Source: Clostridiaceae bacterium (GTDB lineage: Bacteria > Bacillota > Clostridia > Oscillospirales > Acutalibacteraceae). From it: a stretch of DNA of 51,730 bases. Numbering within the stretch: the stretch's first letter is position 1; each line of letters starts with the position of its first letter. Position numbers and translations under genes: made by a program. The DNA is taken from contig JAEERC010000008.1 of NCBI GenBank assembly GCA_016285645.1, forward strand, positions 1-51,730, in the 5' to 3' direction. The notes below the pieces were generated by a model. It was not told the origin of the DNA. It searched no databases and was given only the letters and a program-made list of their open reading frames with translations. Below, one piece after another: positions 23,181-31,710 of this stretch.

Positions 23181-25286
23181 TCAGTCTTCGGCGATTATGC
23201 CGTAGTATCTGCCAGCCCAGTAGGGCAGAAGATATACCGTCGGTTCCTGCATTCCGCCGCCCCTCGAATCCGCGTACAGGCAGCTGCCGTCCGGGCGGCC
23301 GACATTGCGCTCGTCATAGGGCAGGGCGTATTTAAGCTGTTTTTCGCCGTGCCACTGCTCCTGCTCCGTGTCCCACACAAGGTCGCGGCGGCGCGAGTTC
23401 TCCATTCTGTAATGAATCAGGTCGAGCGGTATTTCGCGAAGGGACTGTATTCCCTCGCAAAGGTCGTCGTCCCTGCCGGTCATCGCGGCGTGAATCACGC
23501 TGAAAAGCGGCTGCCTCTCGGGGCGCTCGTACTGCCAGTGATCCTCCATCGCGCACAGCACGGCCGCGCGCACGGCCTCGTTGTTCTCAAGGCGGAGGAG
23601 CGTAAGCGAGGCGAGGAAGGCGAGATTGTCGTCTATATGGCACATGTGCGCGTCCTTTACCTTGTGGCTCATAAGATTTAACTGGTAGAAATGGCGCGTG
23701 GTAAACTCATCATAGAGCTTTTTGTATTTCTCCTTGCCCGATACGTGGGCGCAGACCTTTAAAAAGCCGAGAAATTCGAGGGAGTTTATGCCCCTTTCGG
23801 CAAACCAGCGCTCGTCGTAGTTTAACGCGTGCGGGTCCCAGCAAGCCCAGGTTGTGGGCAGACCGTCGGCGTCAACAAGGCGGTAGTTGTTTTCGATTAT
23901 GTGGTCGGCTATGCCGCACAGCGCTTTGGAAATCGCCTTTTTCTCCTTTTCGTCGGCGCACAGGTCGTAATATATCGAAAAGCCGAAGAAGTGACCCGTC
24001 ATCTCGTCGCTCGAGGTCTCGCCCTTCCACTCGCATTTTCCGTTTTTCGCCTTATGCCATTCCCTGTTGCCGTTGCCGTAGCCCGCCTCGCCGGGGTAGC
24101 GCACCGCCCTCGCGGTGAAGCCGGGAATGCCCGTGATTTTTGTGAGCAGGAGCATCGCTTTCATACCCCTGCGTGCCTTTTCGAGCGCCTCTTTGCTGCC
24201 CGTTGCCGCGTAGCGGAAACTCTCCGCCGCGACATAGCAGCCCGTCCAGAGCCCGTCGTTGTCGCTTATGGTAACAAAGCCGTTTTCGGGGTCGTATCCG
24301 TTTATATGGCGGTTAGCCGTAAAGCCCCTGCGGATGTGGTACTTCTCGAGTATATCCTCATAGATGTCCGCTTTTTCGCTCAGGGTTATATACCGCGTTC
24401 TGATTTCGCTCACGCCGTTATCCGTGGCGGCGTAAATCACATTTCCGTCATCCGTTACGGCAATATCGTTTATTATGTTGCAGGGCACCCACCTGTCCGC
24501 GGTGAAGTATTTTATTCTGCCCGCTCCGAGATAAGCGATTCCCGTGTCGGTCGCGAAATAAATGCCGCCCTTTTTGTCAAAAGCCGTTTTGTAAACAGGG
24601 TTCTGCGGCAGGGTGTTGACGGTTCTGCTGTCAATCCAGCGCGACTGCGTGTCGTAAATCAGCGCGCCGTTCTGAGTGCCGAGCCAAAGGCAGCCGTTTT
24701 CGTCAAAGTTCAGCGAATAAACCTCGCCCTCGGGCATAGCCGAAAAGCGCGGCATAATGTTTTTCCACTCGTTTCTCTTGCCGTGAATAAGACTTAAAAA
24801 GCCGTCGGTGGCGACAAACATATTTCTGTCGTGAACGGCGAGGTCTCTGCCCTCTCCGCCCTCGAGTTCCCTGTCAATTGAGTCGTTCTCAAGCGCGTAA
24901 TCCGAGCATACAAGCCGTGTTTTTGTGAGAATCCACACGCTGCCCCTCGCGCATTCCATTGAAACTATATCACTGTCAAACGCGCGTTTTTCCTTGAGCG
25001 CGCCGTTTTTGAGATAATAGAGCGCCGGGCCCTCTCCGACAGCCACGGTGCCGTCATCGAGAAGGGCGAGGGCATTGACCGCGCCCGAAATGCGGTTTGC
25101 GAAAACGGGGGCGAAGTGTCCGCTTTTAAGCATATAAAGACCCTGCTTTGTGCCGGCGAGAAGCCGCCCCTGCCCGTCAATCAGAAGGCAGAGAACACTC
25201 TCGTTTGTAAGCCCGTTTTCAGTGTTGTAAATAACGCGCGTGCGGGAGATGAATTTACCCGCTCTGTAACTGCCTGCAACAGCCAT
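23181..25286 (-). CDS. Cytoplasmic beta-propeller / alpha-alpha-toroid fusion of unknown function
   Basis: The 701-aa protein has no signal peptide. Residues 1 to about 330 are repeated blades of the 'two-component regulator propeller' type (GLTNESVLCLLIDGQGRLLA, VYSLNFDENGCLWLGTQNG, DIAVTDDGNVIYAATDNGV). Residues from about 340 to the end are helical and Trp/Asp-rich and look like an (alpha/alpha) barrel of the kind found in glycan-active enzymes (TISDNDGLWTGCYVAAESF, ETSSDEMTGHFFGFSIYYD, WACWDPHALNYDERW). The family and the reaction are not known to me. GGAGGG precedes ATG at 25286. It lies 15 bp after the PepE-like gene, so the two are one operon. Confidence 0.75.
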   Translation of the reverse strand: MAVAGSYRAGKFISRTRVIYNTENGLTNESVLCLLIDGQGRLLAGTKQGLYMLKSGHFAPVFANRISGAVNALALLDDGTVAVGEGPALYYLKNGALKEKRAFDSDIVSMECARGSVWILTKTRLVCSDYALENDSIDRELEGGEGRDLAVHDRNMFVATDGFLSLIHGKRNEWKNIMPRFSAMPEGEVYSLNFDENGCLWLGTQNGALIYDTQSRWIDSRTVNTLPQNPVYKTAFDKKGGIYFATDTGIAYLGAGRIKYFTADRWVPCNIINDIAVTDDGNVIYAATDNGVSEIRTRYITLSEKADIYEDILEKYHIRRGFTANRHINGYDPENGFVTISDNDGLWTGCYVAAESFRYAATGSKEALEKARRGMKAMLLLTKITGIPGFTARAVRYPGEAGYGNGNREWHKAKNGKCEWKGETSSDEMTGHFFGFSIYYDLCADEKEKKAISKALCGIADHIIENNYRLVDADGLPTTWACWDPHALNYDERWFAERGINSLEFLGFLKVCAHVSGKEKYKKLYDEFTTRHFYQLNLMSHKVKDAHMCHIDDNLAFLASLTLLRLENNEAVRAAVLCAMEDHWQYERPERQPLFSVIHAAMTGRDDDLCEGIQSLREIPLDLIHYRMENSRRRDLVWDTEQEQWHGEKQLKYALPYDERNVGRPDGSCLYADSRGGGMQEPTVYLLPYWAGRYYGIIAED

Positions 25287-25301
25287 AATAAGCCCTCCGT
25301 A

Positions 25302-25994
25302 TCAGAGATTTTCAAGAATTTCGGGATGCTGCCTCAGATCGTATTTCTTAAAGTCGTCGTCCGCGTCGAAGAACCACACGGTCTCGGTGCCGTGGGATGT
25401 GAAAATCGAGTTTTTGCCGTCGATTAAACAGAGCGCCGCTCCGTCCTCAATCGCCAGCCCGCTTATGCTTCTTGTTTTTATATCCTCTTCAAAGCTTTTC
25501 CAGTTCTCGCTGTTGAAATGCGGGCACACGCAGTAGGGGAAAAGCCCGAGGCACTCCACAAACATCTTCTTGTCGTAGGGCGCGCAGTTGTCGTACGCCT
25601 CCCGGAACCAGCACATACTGCCGGCGCTTGTGCCGAAAAGCATTGTGCCGTCCTCAAACGCCTCGCGCATATATCTGTCCGCTCCGGTCTTTTTCCAGGT
25701 CTCCATAAGGAATTTGACATTTCCGCCGGGAACCCAGACCATATCCGCCCATTCCATCTTTTCCTTGATGGTCTCCTCGGTCATATAGTCGCGGGTCAGA
25801 AGCAGAGTGTCAACACTGCAGCCGAGCTTGTGGTAGCAGTTGAGCGTGCCCCTGTTGTATTCATCAAACGCGGGTGTGGGCACAAGCAGAAAATTCGGGT
25901 GATTCTTGCCCGTGATTTCCCTCGCCTTGAACGCGAGCGCCCATATTTCGTCAAACTCGTCGGAAAAGCCGCACAGCGGCATAACCTTACCCAT
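25302..25994 (-). CDS. Peptidase E-like (S51) protein
   Basis: The 230-aa cytoplasmic protein belongs to the S51 / class I glutamine-amidotransferase-like fold. The nucleophile Ser is in the elbow GTSAGSMCWF (near residue 117), after MVWVPGGNVKFLMETW. Family members include alpha-aspartyl dipeptidase and cyanophycinase, and the exact substrate cannot be read here. ATG at 25994 follows CCGGAGGG with 6-nt spacing; upstream in-frame Met codons lie on or before that site. It is the first gene of the operon with the propeller/toroid gene. Confidence 0.85.
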   Translation of the reverse strand: MGKVMPLCGFSDEFDEIWALAFKAREITGKNHPNFLLVPTPAFDEYNRGTLNCYHKLGCSVDTLLLTRDYMTEETIKEKMEWADMVWVPGGNVKFLMETWKKTGADRYMREAFEDGTMLFGTSAGSMCWFREAYDNCAPYDKKMFVECLGLFPYCVCPHFNSENWKSFEEDIKTRSISGLAIEDGAALCLIDGKNSIFTSHGTETVWFFDADDDFKKYDLRQHPEILENL

Positions 25995-26030
25995 AATCAT
26001 CCCTCCGGATAAATTATTTTGTGTCCTTTT

Positions 26031-26081
26031 ATTATAACACATATTTTAAAATATTGAAATATATTTTTTTACTGCTATAAT
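26031..26081. promoter_or_regulatory. Overlapping divergent promoters
   Basis: Plus strand: TTGAAA (26054-26059), 16 bp, TATAAT (26076-26081). Minus strand: TTTCAA at the same 26059-26054, 17 bp, TATAAT (26036-26031). The two -35 boxes are the same six base pairs read from either strand. Confidence 0.65.
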
Positions 26082-26097
26082 ATACCCGGTGATATGT

Positions 26098-26886
26098 ATG
26101 ATTAAAACCGCGAAAATAAACGATATTGAAATGGATTACGCCGTTTTCGGGAACGGCGAAAAGCCCTTTGTGATTATTCCCGGGCTTTCAATAAAGAGCG
26201 TGCTGCTGAGCGAAAGCGCCGTGGAGCACGCCTACTCCCGCTTCAAAAAGGATTACACCGTCTATGTCATCGACAGGCGAAAAGCCGTGCCTGAGGATTA
26301 CACAATTACCCGGCTCGCCGACGACACCGCGCTTGTAATGCGCTCGCTCGGCATTGAAAACGCCTGCCTTTTCGGCGCTTCGCAGGGCGCCCTGACCTCA
26401 ATCTGCATAGCGGGCAGACATCCGGAACTTGTCGGAAAACTCGCCGTCGGCTCCGCCGTATTAAGGGAAACGGAGAGTTTTTCAAAAACGCTGAAAACCT
26501 GGACCGCCCTCGCGAAGGCGGGTGACACGCAGGCTCTCGCCCGCAGTATGGCAAAGCTGGTCTTCTCCGAAAAAATCTATGAGCGTGTGGGCGATACCTT
26601 CGTTAAACTCAATTCCGGTTTAACATCAGAGGAACTTGACCGCTTTATCGCTCTCGCCTCGGCAAAGGTCGGCGAAAGCGTTGCCGAAAGCGCCGCGAAA
26701 ATCATCTGCCCCGCTCTCGTCATAGGCAGTGAGGGCGATGTTATAACCGGCGGGGAAGCCGCGAAGGAACTGGCAAAGGCGATTGACAGGGCTGAACTTT
26801 ACATTTACGGTAAAGAATACGGTCACGCCGTCTATGACGAGGCGCCCGATTACAAGGAACGGCTCCTTGAGTTTTTCGGAAAATAA
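26098..26886 (+). CDS. Alpha/beta hydrolase
   Basis: The 262-aa protein has the alpha/beta-hydrolase fold and triad: nucleophile elbow GASQG, the acid near VIGSEGDVITGG and His in EYGHAVYDEA. The oxyanion region is in VIIPGLSIKS. It is cytoplasmic and the substrate is unknown. ATG at 26098 is chosen (GGTGAT just upstream); GTG at 26089 is in frame. The promoter's predicted start of transcription is about 26088, so the leader is only about 10 nt. It ends in a strong terminator shared with the convergent subtilisin-like gene. Confidence 0.88.
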   Translation: MIKTAKINDIEMDYAVFGNGEKPFVIIPGLSIKSVLLSESAVEHAYSRFKKDYTVYVIDRRKAVPEDYTITRLADDTALVMRSLGIENACLFGASQGALTSICIAGRHPELVGKLAVGSAVLRETESFSKTLKTWTALAKAGDTQALARSMAKLVFSEKIYERVGDTFVKLNSGLTSEELDRFIALASAKVGESVAESAAKIICPALVIGSEGDVITGGEAAKELAKAIDRAELYIYGKEYGHAVYDEAPDYKERLLEFFGK

Positions 26887-26900
26887 ATTACAAAAGCGAT

Positions 26901-26935
26901 GCCGCCTGAGGAGTTTTCCTCAGGCGGCTGTTTTG
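26901..26935. terminator. Terminator between hydrolase and subtilisin-like gene
   Basis: Perfect 11-bp arms (26901-26911 and 26918-26928) around AGTTTT, followed on the plus strand by TGTTTTGTT. It may also act on the minus strand. Confidence 0.88.
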
Positions 26936-26944
26936 TTGCTGTTA

Positions 26945-29863
26945 TCAATATGTGCCTACACTGTCGGGACTTGATTCGTAATACATTCTGTTGCTTACCG
27001 TGATTCTGCCGGCGGCATCCATTGAGAACACCTCCCATACAGTGCCCTTGTGATTAACGGGTACCGAGTATGTGGCAATCAGGCTGTCGCCCTGGTAAAC
27101 CGCCACGGTCGCTCCGGAATCCGCAAGGTTGAACGCTTCCGCGTCTTCGCTTGTCGCGCCGAGGTCGCTGAAATTGTGAACGCAGTATTTGAACGAGGTA
27201 ACCTTTGACATATCAACAACGGTCACGGTTTCGGGACCGTAGGAGCTTGTGTCGTCAACATCGAGCCAGCAGACGGGGTCGCCGTATTCGGTGGCGCCTG
27301 TTTCGTCAATGCTGTAGCCGATTCCGTTGTTCTCATAGAAGCCCTGGCTGATGTAATAGACATGGAAGCGGTTGCCGCTTGTTGTGCTGCCCACGATGTG
27401 GGAGTCAAGATCTCTCGGATTCTCGCCCCAGGAGAGGACTATGCGGAGCTGATTGTCCGAAAGCTGCTTGCTGAGGGCTATGTCGCCGCAGTTTACGGTG
27501 CCGTTGGGAACAACCACAACCGTAAGGTATCTTGTTACATAGCCGCCGTTGCCCGCGATTTCAAGAACATAGGTGCCTGCGGGGGCAACGAATGAGAACT
27601 GACCGTTTGTAAAGGTCTTTGTCTGATAGATTTCGCCTGTGGCGCTGCCCGCGTGGATTGAGTATCTTCCCGATTCAACGGGCTGACCGTTCTGGGCGTC
27701 AACGAATCTGCCGCTCGCAACGCCGGTGGCGTCCGTGATTTCAACCGCCTTCTTGACGGCGAGACCCGCGTTAAGCATTCTGTATGAGCCGCCGTGGACG
27801 CTGTCGTAAGCGCTTGTTGTGCACTCGTCGCTGCAGATGATATCCTTGATTTCCTTCATTGAAAGGGTGTTGTTGATTGACCATACGAGGCCTGCAACCG
27901 CCGTAACGTGGGGAGCCGCCATGGATGTGCCGGACATATATCCGTACTGTCCGCCTGTATATGTGCTGTAAATATAAACGCCGGGAGCCGCTATATCTAC
28001 TTTGGAGCCGTAGTTTGAGAAATCCGCGAAGGAATAGCCGCGATTTGTTCTGGAGTTTTCAACCGCCGCGACAATGATTGTGCGGTCGATGAGATCCTGA
28101 GCCGTGAATCTTGTTGTCGCGTAGGAGATGTCGAGGTCGCTGCTGAGAGCGCAGCACCAGCCGTTTCTGCTCGCCTGAACGGCGTCGTTGCCCGCCGCCT
28201 GAACAATCAGGAAGTCATAATTATCTTCAAGAAGCTCGGCCATCGGGATTACCGCATATTCAGCCGATTCTCTTCTTTCGCTTTCTGAGGATGTTGTGCA
28301 GCCGAGGCTCATATTTACAACCTTCGCGCCGTTTACAACCGCTCTGACTATGCCGTCCTGAATAAGAGCGCCGCTGAGCCAGGGACCGCCTGTGCCCGCT
28401 TCGGCAAGGTACATATCAGCGTTCCAGTCAATGCCGGTTAAGCCCGCGCCGTTGTTCGCCTTTGCCGCAATTGTGCCTGTAACATGTGTGCCGTGGTCGG
28501 ATACATATCCCGAAATGCCGTTGTCGTTTACTATTGAGTAGCGCTGGTTGGGGCCGTCTCTCAGTTCGGTGTGGGTGAGGTCAAAGTCGGAATCAACAAC
28601 GCCTATTCTCGCCGGCTGAGCCGCGAGGCGGTCGTTATATTCCCAGGCGTCTTTGATGTCGATTGCCTCAAGGCCCCAGTTGCTGCCGTCAACATCGCTG
28701 TCGTTCCAGTCCGTGTATGAAACATCGCCGTTCCAGGGGTCGGAAACGCTGATTGAATCAACATCCGAAAGTTCCTCGAAAAGAACAGTGCTTACTTTGG
28801 AGTCGCTTTCAATCTGAGTCTTCTTCTGCATAAGGTCGTCATAGCCGCTGACTCTGAAGGAGACCTGATACATTCTCATAAAGTTGTTCTGGCCGATTAC
28901 GGTGCCGCCGAAGGAGGCGATTTCTGAAAGGGCTTCGCTGTTGGTTACGCCTTCATTGAAATATACAAGAAGAACGCCCTTGCGGTATGATGTGCCGTTG
29001 TGATCCTCGAAATCGCCGTCGCGGGGAACCGAAATTGTGCCCATATCGTATTTAATGTTGACCGATACGCTCTTCGCGGCGCCGCTTGAGTCGGTGGCTG
29101 TGACTGTGACCTTGTTGAGACCGGTCTTCATTCTTACAGCCGCGTTCCAGTTTGTGCCGTCAACCACAACCGCGCTTTCGGGTGAGGTCTGACCGTCAAC
29201 ATCGGTGTAAACTTTGTAATTTACGCCCGTAAGACCGAGGTCGGAGCTTATTGTGCCGCTGATGTTCGCCGTAACTTCCGTTGAGGTGAAATCTCTCTGA
29301 TTTATTGTGAGGTTTATGTTGCTCTGCGACGGGTTGTCAACGGGGTCGGGGTTTGAGCTCGAGCCGCCCGTAACATCAAAGCCGAACCAGAATTTGAAAA
29401 CATTTACCTTGACCTTTATTGAAGCGTCGTAGTTTGAGGGGTCAAACGCCATGGGGGAGATGAAATCGATAAGGTAGTAAAACGGAAGCACTACAAAGCG
29501 CTGGAAGGCGTTGGGTGTGCTTGACTGAACCCTGATGATTACATCCTTTGTTTCGCCGGGATTGATTGAATCAACCGTAACGGTGTTGGATTCGCCGTCA
29601 TAGAAGAATTTAACCTTGTTTGCCGAGGCGCGGATTTTAAGATTTCTCTGCACCCGGTTGCTGAGGTTTGTAACGTGGGCTTTGAAAACGACTATGTCGC
29701 CCCAGTAGTAAGCCCCGCTTTCGGATTCAACGCGTAAAAACACGCTCGCCGTTTTTTCCGGGCTTGCCGAATCCGCCGCTTTTGCCGCCTGTGCCATTGC
29801 CGCGGGTGCCAGGATGCCCATGAGGGCCGCGATTGCCAGTAAAATGGAAATGATTCGTTTCAT
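26945..29863 (-). CDS. Secreted subtilisin-like serine protease (S8), multidomain
   Basis: The 972-aa protein has a signal peptide (MKRIISILLAIAALMGILA) and N-terminal Ig-like regions to about residue 270. A pro-like segment of about 100 residues follows. The S8 domain (about 400-700) has the triad Asp424 (GVVDSDFD), His457 (DHGTHVTG) and Ser647 (SGTSMAAPHV). A carboxypeptidase-regulatory-like beta domain (about 710-790) and a C-terminal domain with LRIVLSWGENPRDLDSHI complete it; the latter resembles YfaP/DUF2135-type modules. There is no LPxTG, so release or non-covalent retention is likely. GGAGG lies 8 nt before ATG at 29863. It is 79 bp downstream of the second microprotein gene. Confidence 0.92.
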   Translation of the reverse strand: MKRIISILLAIAALMGILAPAAMAQAAKAADSASPEKTASVFLRVESESGAYYWGDIVVFKAHVTNLSNRVQRNLKIRASANKVKFFYDGESNTVTVDSINPGETKDVIIRVQSSTPNAFQRFVVLPFYYLIDFISPMAFDPSNYDASIKVKVNVFKFWFGFDVTGGSSSNPDPVDNPSQSNINLTINQRDFTSTEVTANISGTISSDLGLTGVNYKVYTDVDGQTSPESAVVVDGTNWNAAVRMKTGLNKVTVTATDSSGAAKSVSVNIKYDMGTISVPRDGDFEDHNGTSYRKGVLLVYFNEGVTNSEALSEIASFGGTVIGQNNFMRMYQVSFRVSGYDDLMQKKTQIESDSKVSTVLFEELSDVDSISVSDPWNGDVSYTDWNDSDVDGSNWGLEAIDIKDAWEYNDRLAAQPARIGVVDSDFDLTHTELRDGPNQRYSIVNDNGISGYVSDHGTHVTGTIAAKANNGAGLTGIDWNADMYLAEAGTGGPWLSGALIQDGIVRAVVNGAKVVNMSLGCTTSSESERRESAEYAVIPMAELLEDNYDFLIVQAAGNDAVQASRNGWCCALSSDLDISYATTRFTAQDLIDRTIIVAAVENSRTNRGYSFADFSNYGSKVDIAAPGVYIYSTYTGGQYGYMSGTSMAAPHVTAVAGLVWSINNTLSMKEIKDIICSDECTTSAYDSVHGGSYRMLNAGLAVKKAVEITDATGVASGRFVDAQNGQPVESGRYSIHAGSATGEIYQTKTFTNGQFSFVAPAGTYVLEIAGNGGYVTRYLTVVVVPNGTVNCGDIALSKQLSDNQLRIVLSWGENPRDLDSHIVGSTTSGNRFHVYYISQGFYENNGIGYSIDETGATEYGDPVCWLDVDDTSSYGPETVTVVDMSKVTSFKYCVHNFSDLGATSEDAEAFNLADSGATVAVYQGDSLIATYSVPVNHKGTVWEVFSMDAAGRITVSNRMYYESSPDSVGTY

Positions 29864-29942
29864 TTTGTTTTTCCTCCGTATAAATAATGATTATTTCAAC
29901 AAAAACAAAGCTGTTTTATTGTTTCCTTATTTAATATCCGGC

Positions 29943-30071
29943 TTATTCCGGAAGTCTTGTGTCCGCCTCGACAAGCGCCATTGCCGCTTTGTCGGAATCG
30001 TCGCAGCTGCAGATTGCGAAGCCCGCGGCTGTAACCGCCGCCGCCGTGATAATAACGCTTAAAATCATCAT
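29943..30071 (-). CDS. 42-aa membrane microprotein (copy B)
   Basis: This is the paralogue of the peptide at 8879-9007, with identical length. A hydrophobic segment (about residues 2-21; LSVIITAAAVTAAGFAIC) is followed by SCDDSDKAAMALVEADTRL. AAAGGAG lies 8 nt before ATG at 30071, and both copies start with two Met codons. The next gene is the subtilisin-like protease. Copy A precedes a C39-like secreted protein, so the pairing with a large secreted product recurs though the product differs. Function unknown. Confidence 0.75.
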   Translation of the reverse strand: MMILSVIITAAAVTAAGFAICSCDDSDKAAMALVEADTRLPE

Positions 30072-30186
30072 AATTGTTTCTCCTTTTTTCTGAGTGTTTT
30101 TGTGTTTCGTCTGACTGCAATCAAAGAATAACACGAAAAAACACATAATCCCGTTTTGTTTCGCGGACGGGCGGTTTTGCGGCGCG
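30072..30186 (-). promoter_or_regulatory. Conserved leader of the second microprotein operon (copy B)
   Basis: This region aligns with 8765-8878 over its whole length, with small gaps. The best blocks are TTTTTTCGTGTTATTCTTTG and the last 15 bases before the second codon. No canonical promoter stands out. The flanking 30187-30263 shows no gene. Confidence 0.75.
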
Positions 30187-30263
30187 AACGGTCTGAAAAC
30201 ATTTTTTTCGTATAAAAACAAAAAGCCGGACAGCCAAGGGCGGTCCTTCATAAAACAGTAATG

Positions 30264-30372
30264 CCTCAAAGAGCGACCTTCGCACATCTTTACAGGTATT
30301 CCTCCTCGCAATACGGCAAGTATTACTCGTCGTCATAACCTGCAAATATGCACAAATTTCATCTCTTTGAGG
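30264..30372. other. Nested palindromic non-coding element, first half
   Basis: Ten-base outer arms CCTCAAAGAG (30264-30273) and CTCTTTGAGG (30363-30372) are perfect. Inside are smaller pairings (AATAC/GTATT, AGGT/ACCT). No convincing gene lies here. It could be a structured RNA, a MITE or the decayed end of an insertion sequence. Confidence 0.55.
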
Positions 30373-30392
30373 TGTGAAACAGTTTTCACGAG

Positions 30393-30472
30393 AAAAAAGA
30401 GCCACAGAACAAGGAAGATTTGTGAGAGCATACTTGGTGTATGGTAAGCAAATCTGACGATGTTATGTGGCT
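30393..30472 (-). other. Long nested hairpin with U-tract
   Basis: Three nested arm pairs are visible: AGCCACA/TGTGGCT (30400-30406 and 30466-30472), AGATTTG/CAAATCT (30416-30422 and 30449-30455) and CATAC/GTATG (30429-30433 and 30439-30443). On the minus strand the structure ends in CTTTTTT. It could terminate the CDF gene or be the 3' end of an RNA. The remaining bases to 30546 hold a short AAACCA/TGGTTT hairpin and nothing else I can name. Confidence 0.6.
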
Positions 30473-30546
30473 TTGGCTTTCCGCGAAAACCAATACTGGT
30501 TTACGAATGACCGCCCGAAGCTGTCCGGTGAACTTTTATTGTGTTT

Positions 30547-31647
30547 TCAGTCCGTAATATCCGAATCGAGTATTACATAATAATTATAGGCGCTGTATTT
30601 TTCCTTCATTTTCGCGACTATTTCGTTCTTTATTCCTTCCTTGTCCTTTTCGTCAAAATCGATAATCAAATCAAAATAGCAGTTATTTTTCGCCTTTTCA
30701 ACATAGAAGCCGTGCATCTGGAGAACGGTTTTGTAATCCTTTAAAATCTCCTCAAGCGCGCGCTTCATTTCGCCGAATTCGCCCTCATCATTCGCGGCGT
30801 AAATGCCGAGCGTGAGCACAATTCCGTACTGCGCGAACACGGCGTATTCAATGTTTCTGGTGAGGATGTGAATCTCCTCAGCGGTCATCGCGTTGGGCAC
30901 CTGAATATTCGCGGACGCCACCGTTTTTTCGGGGCCGTAGCTGTGGAGGTTTAAGTCATAAGGGCCCTGCACGCCCTCAAAGGAAGCTATGGATTCCTTT
31001 ATTTTGTCGGAAAACTCCTTATCGGCGCGCACGCCGACCATTGTTGTAAAGGTCTCCATAAGCATTTCAATCGCCGTCTTTACAATGAAAACGGCTATTA
31101 TCAGACCGAGCCAGCCCTCGAGGGCAAGCCCCGTGAAAAAGTTTATAAGCGCGGCAACAAGGGTGGTAAACGAGAGCACCGAATCCATAAAGGCATCCTG
31201 CCCGGAAGCGATGAGATTGCCCGATTTTACCTTTTTGCCGACATTTTTTACATATCTTCCGAAAAAGAATTTAACGAGCACGGCAACGCCGATAATCACG
31301 AGCGACACGGGGCTGTATTCGGGCTTTACGGGGTGGATTATTTTATCAAGCGACTCCTTGCCCGCTATGACGCCCGCGAGCAGAACGATTTCCGCTATTA
31401 TTACGGCGGTTATGTATTCCGTTCTGCCGTGACCGTAGGGGTGCTTTTTGTCGGGCGCCCTGCCCGAGAGTTTAGCGCCGACAATAGTGATAATCGAGGA
31501 AAAGGCGTCCGTCAGGTTGTTGACTGCGTCGAGAATAATCGCTATGGAGTTTGCGAAAAATCCGACCGCCGCCTTGAAGGCGACAAGAGCCAGATTGACG
31601 ATTATTCCTTTTATACTCGTTCTTATGATGATTTTGTTTCTGCCCAT
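30547..31647 (-). CDS. Cation diffusion facilitator (CDF) metal exporter
   Basis: The 366-aa inner-membrane protein exports a divalent metal against protons. Six membrane helices lie in about residues 10-200 and a cytoplasmic dimerisation domain in about 205-290, followed by an extra 75-residue tail. The metal site reads NNLTD in helix 2 and DAFMD in helix 5 rather than the HxxxD pairs of zinc CDFs; DxxxD in helix 5 is the pattern associated with manganese-type members. ATG at 31647 follows AAAGGTGAT; earlier in-frame codons lie across the upstream terminator. The hairpin at 31667-31689 lies just before its ribosome-binding site and may control it. Confidence 0.9.
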   Translation of the reverse strand: MGRNKIIIRTSIKGIIVNLALVAFKAAVGFFANSIAIILDAVNNLTDAFSSIITIVGAKLSGRAPDKKHPYGHGRTEYITAVIIAEIVLLAGVIAGKESLDKIIHPVKPEYSPVSLVIIGVAVLVKFFFGRYVKNVGKKVKSGNLIASGQDAFMDSVLSFTTLVAALINFFTGLALEGWLGLIIAVFIVKTAIEMLMETFTTMVGVRADKEFSDKIKESIASFEGVQGPYDLNLHSYGPEKTVASANIQVPNAMTAEEIHILTRNIEYAVFAQYGIVLTLGIYAANDEGEFGEMKRALEEILKDYKTVLQMHGFYVEKAKNNCYFDLIIDFDEKDKEGIKNEIVAKMKEKYSAYNYYVILDSDITD

Positions 31648-31659
31648 AATATCACCTTT

Positions 31660-31689
31660 AACAAAAGACCTGCACCTCAAGTGCAGGTC
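31660..31689 (-). terminator. Terminator between the CD1247-like gene and the CDF gene
   Basis: On the minus strand, perfect 9-bp arms GACCTGCAC/GTGCAGGTC (31689-31681 and 31675-31667) are followed by TTTTGTT. It lies only about 10 bp before the CDF ribosome-binding site, so it could act as an attenuator. Confidence 0.82.
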
Positions 31690-31710
31690 ATCCGTTATTT
31701 ACATTAAAAA

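Noticed and set aside
23829-24797. 322-codon antisense frame opposite the propeller/toroid gene
   Set aside because: No start signal, and the coding strand shows clear repeated propeller blades.
30121-30405. 94-codon minus frame through the palindromic element
   Set aside because: It crosses the nested palindrome, has no ribosome-binding site and resembles no protein; the structure explains the sequence better.
30393-30472. tRNA or SRP RNA in the nested hairpin
   Set aside because: No cloverleaf arms, no CCA or T-loop consensus and no SRP GGAAGG-type tip could be found.
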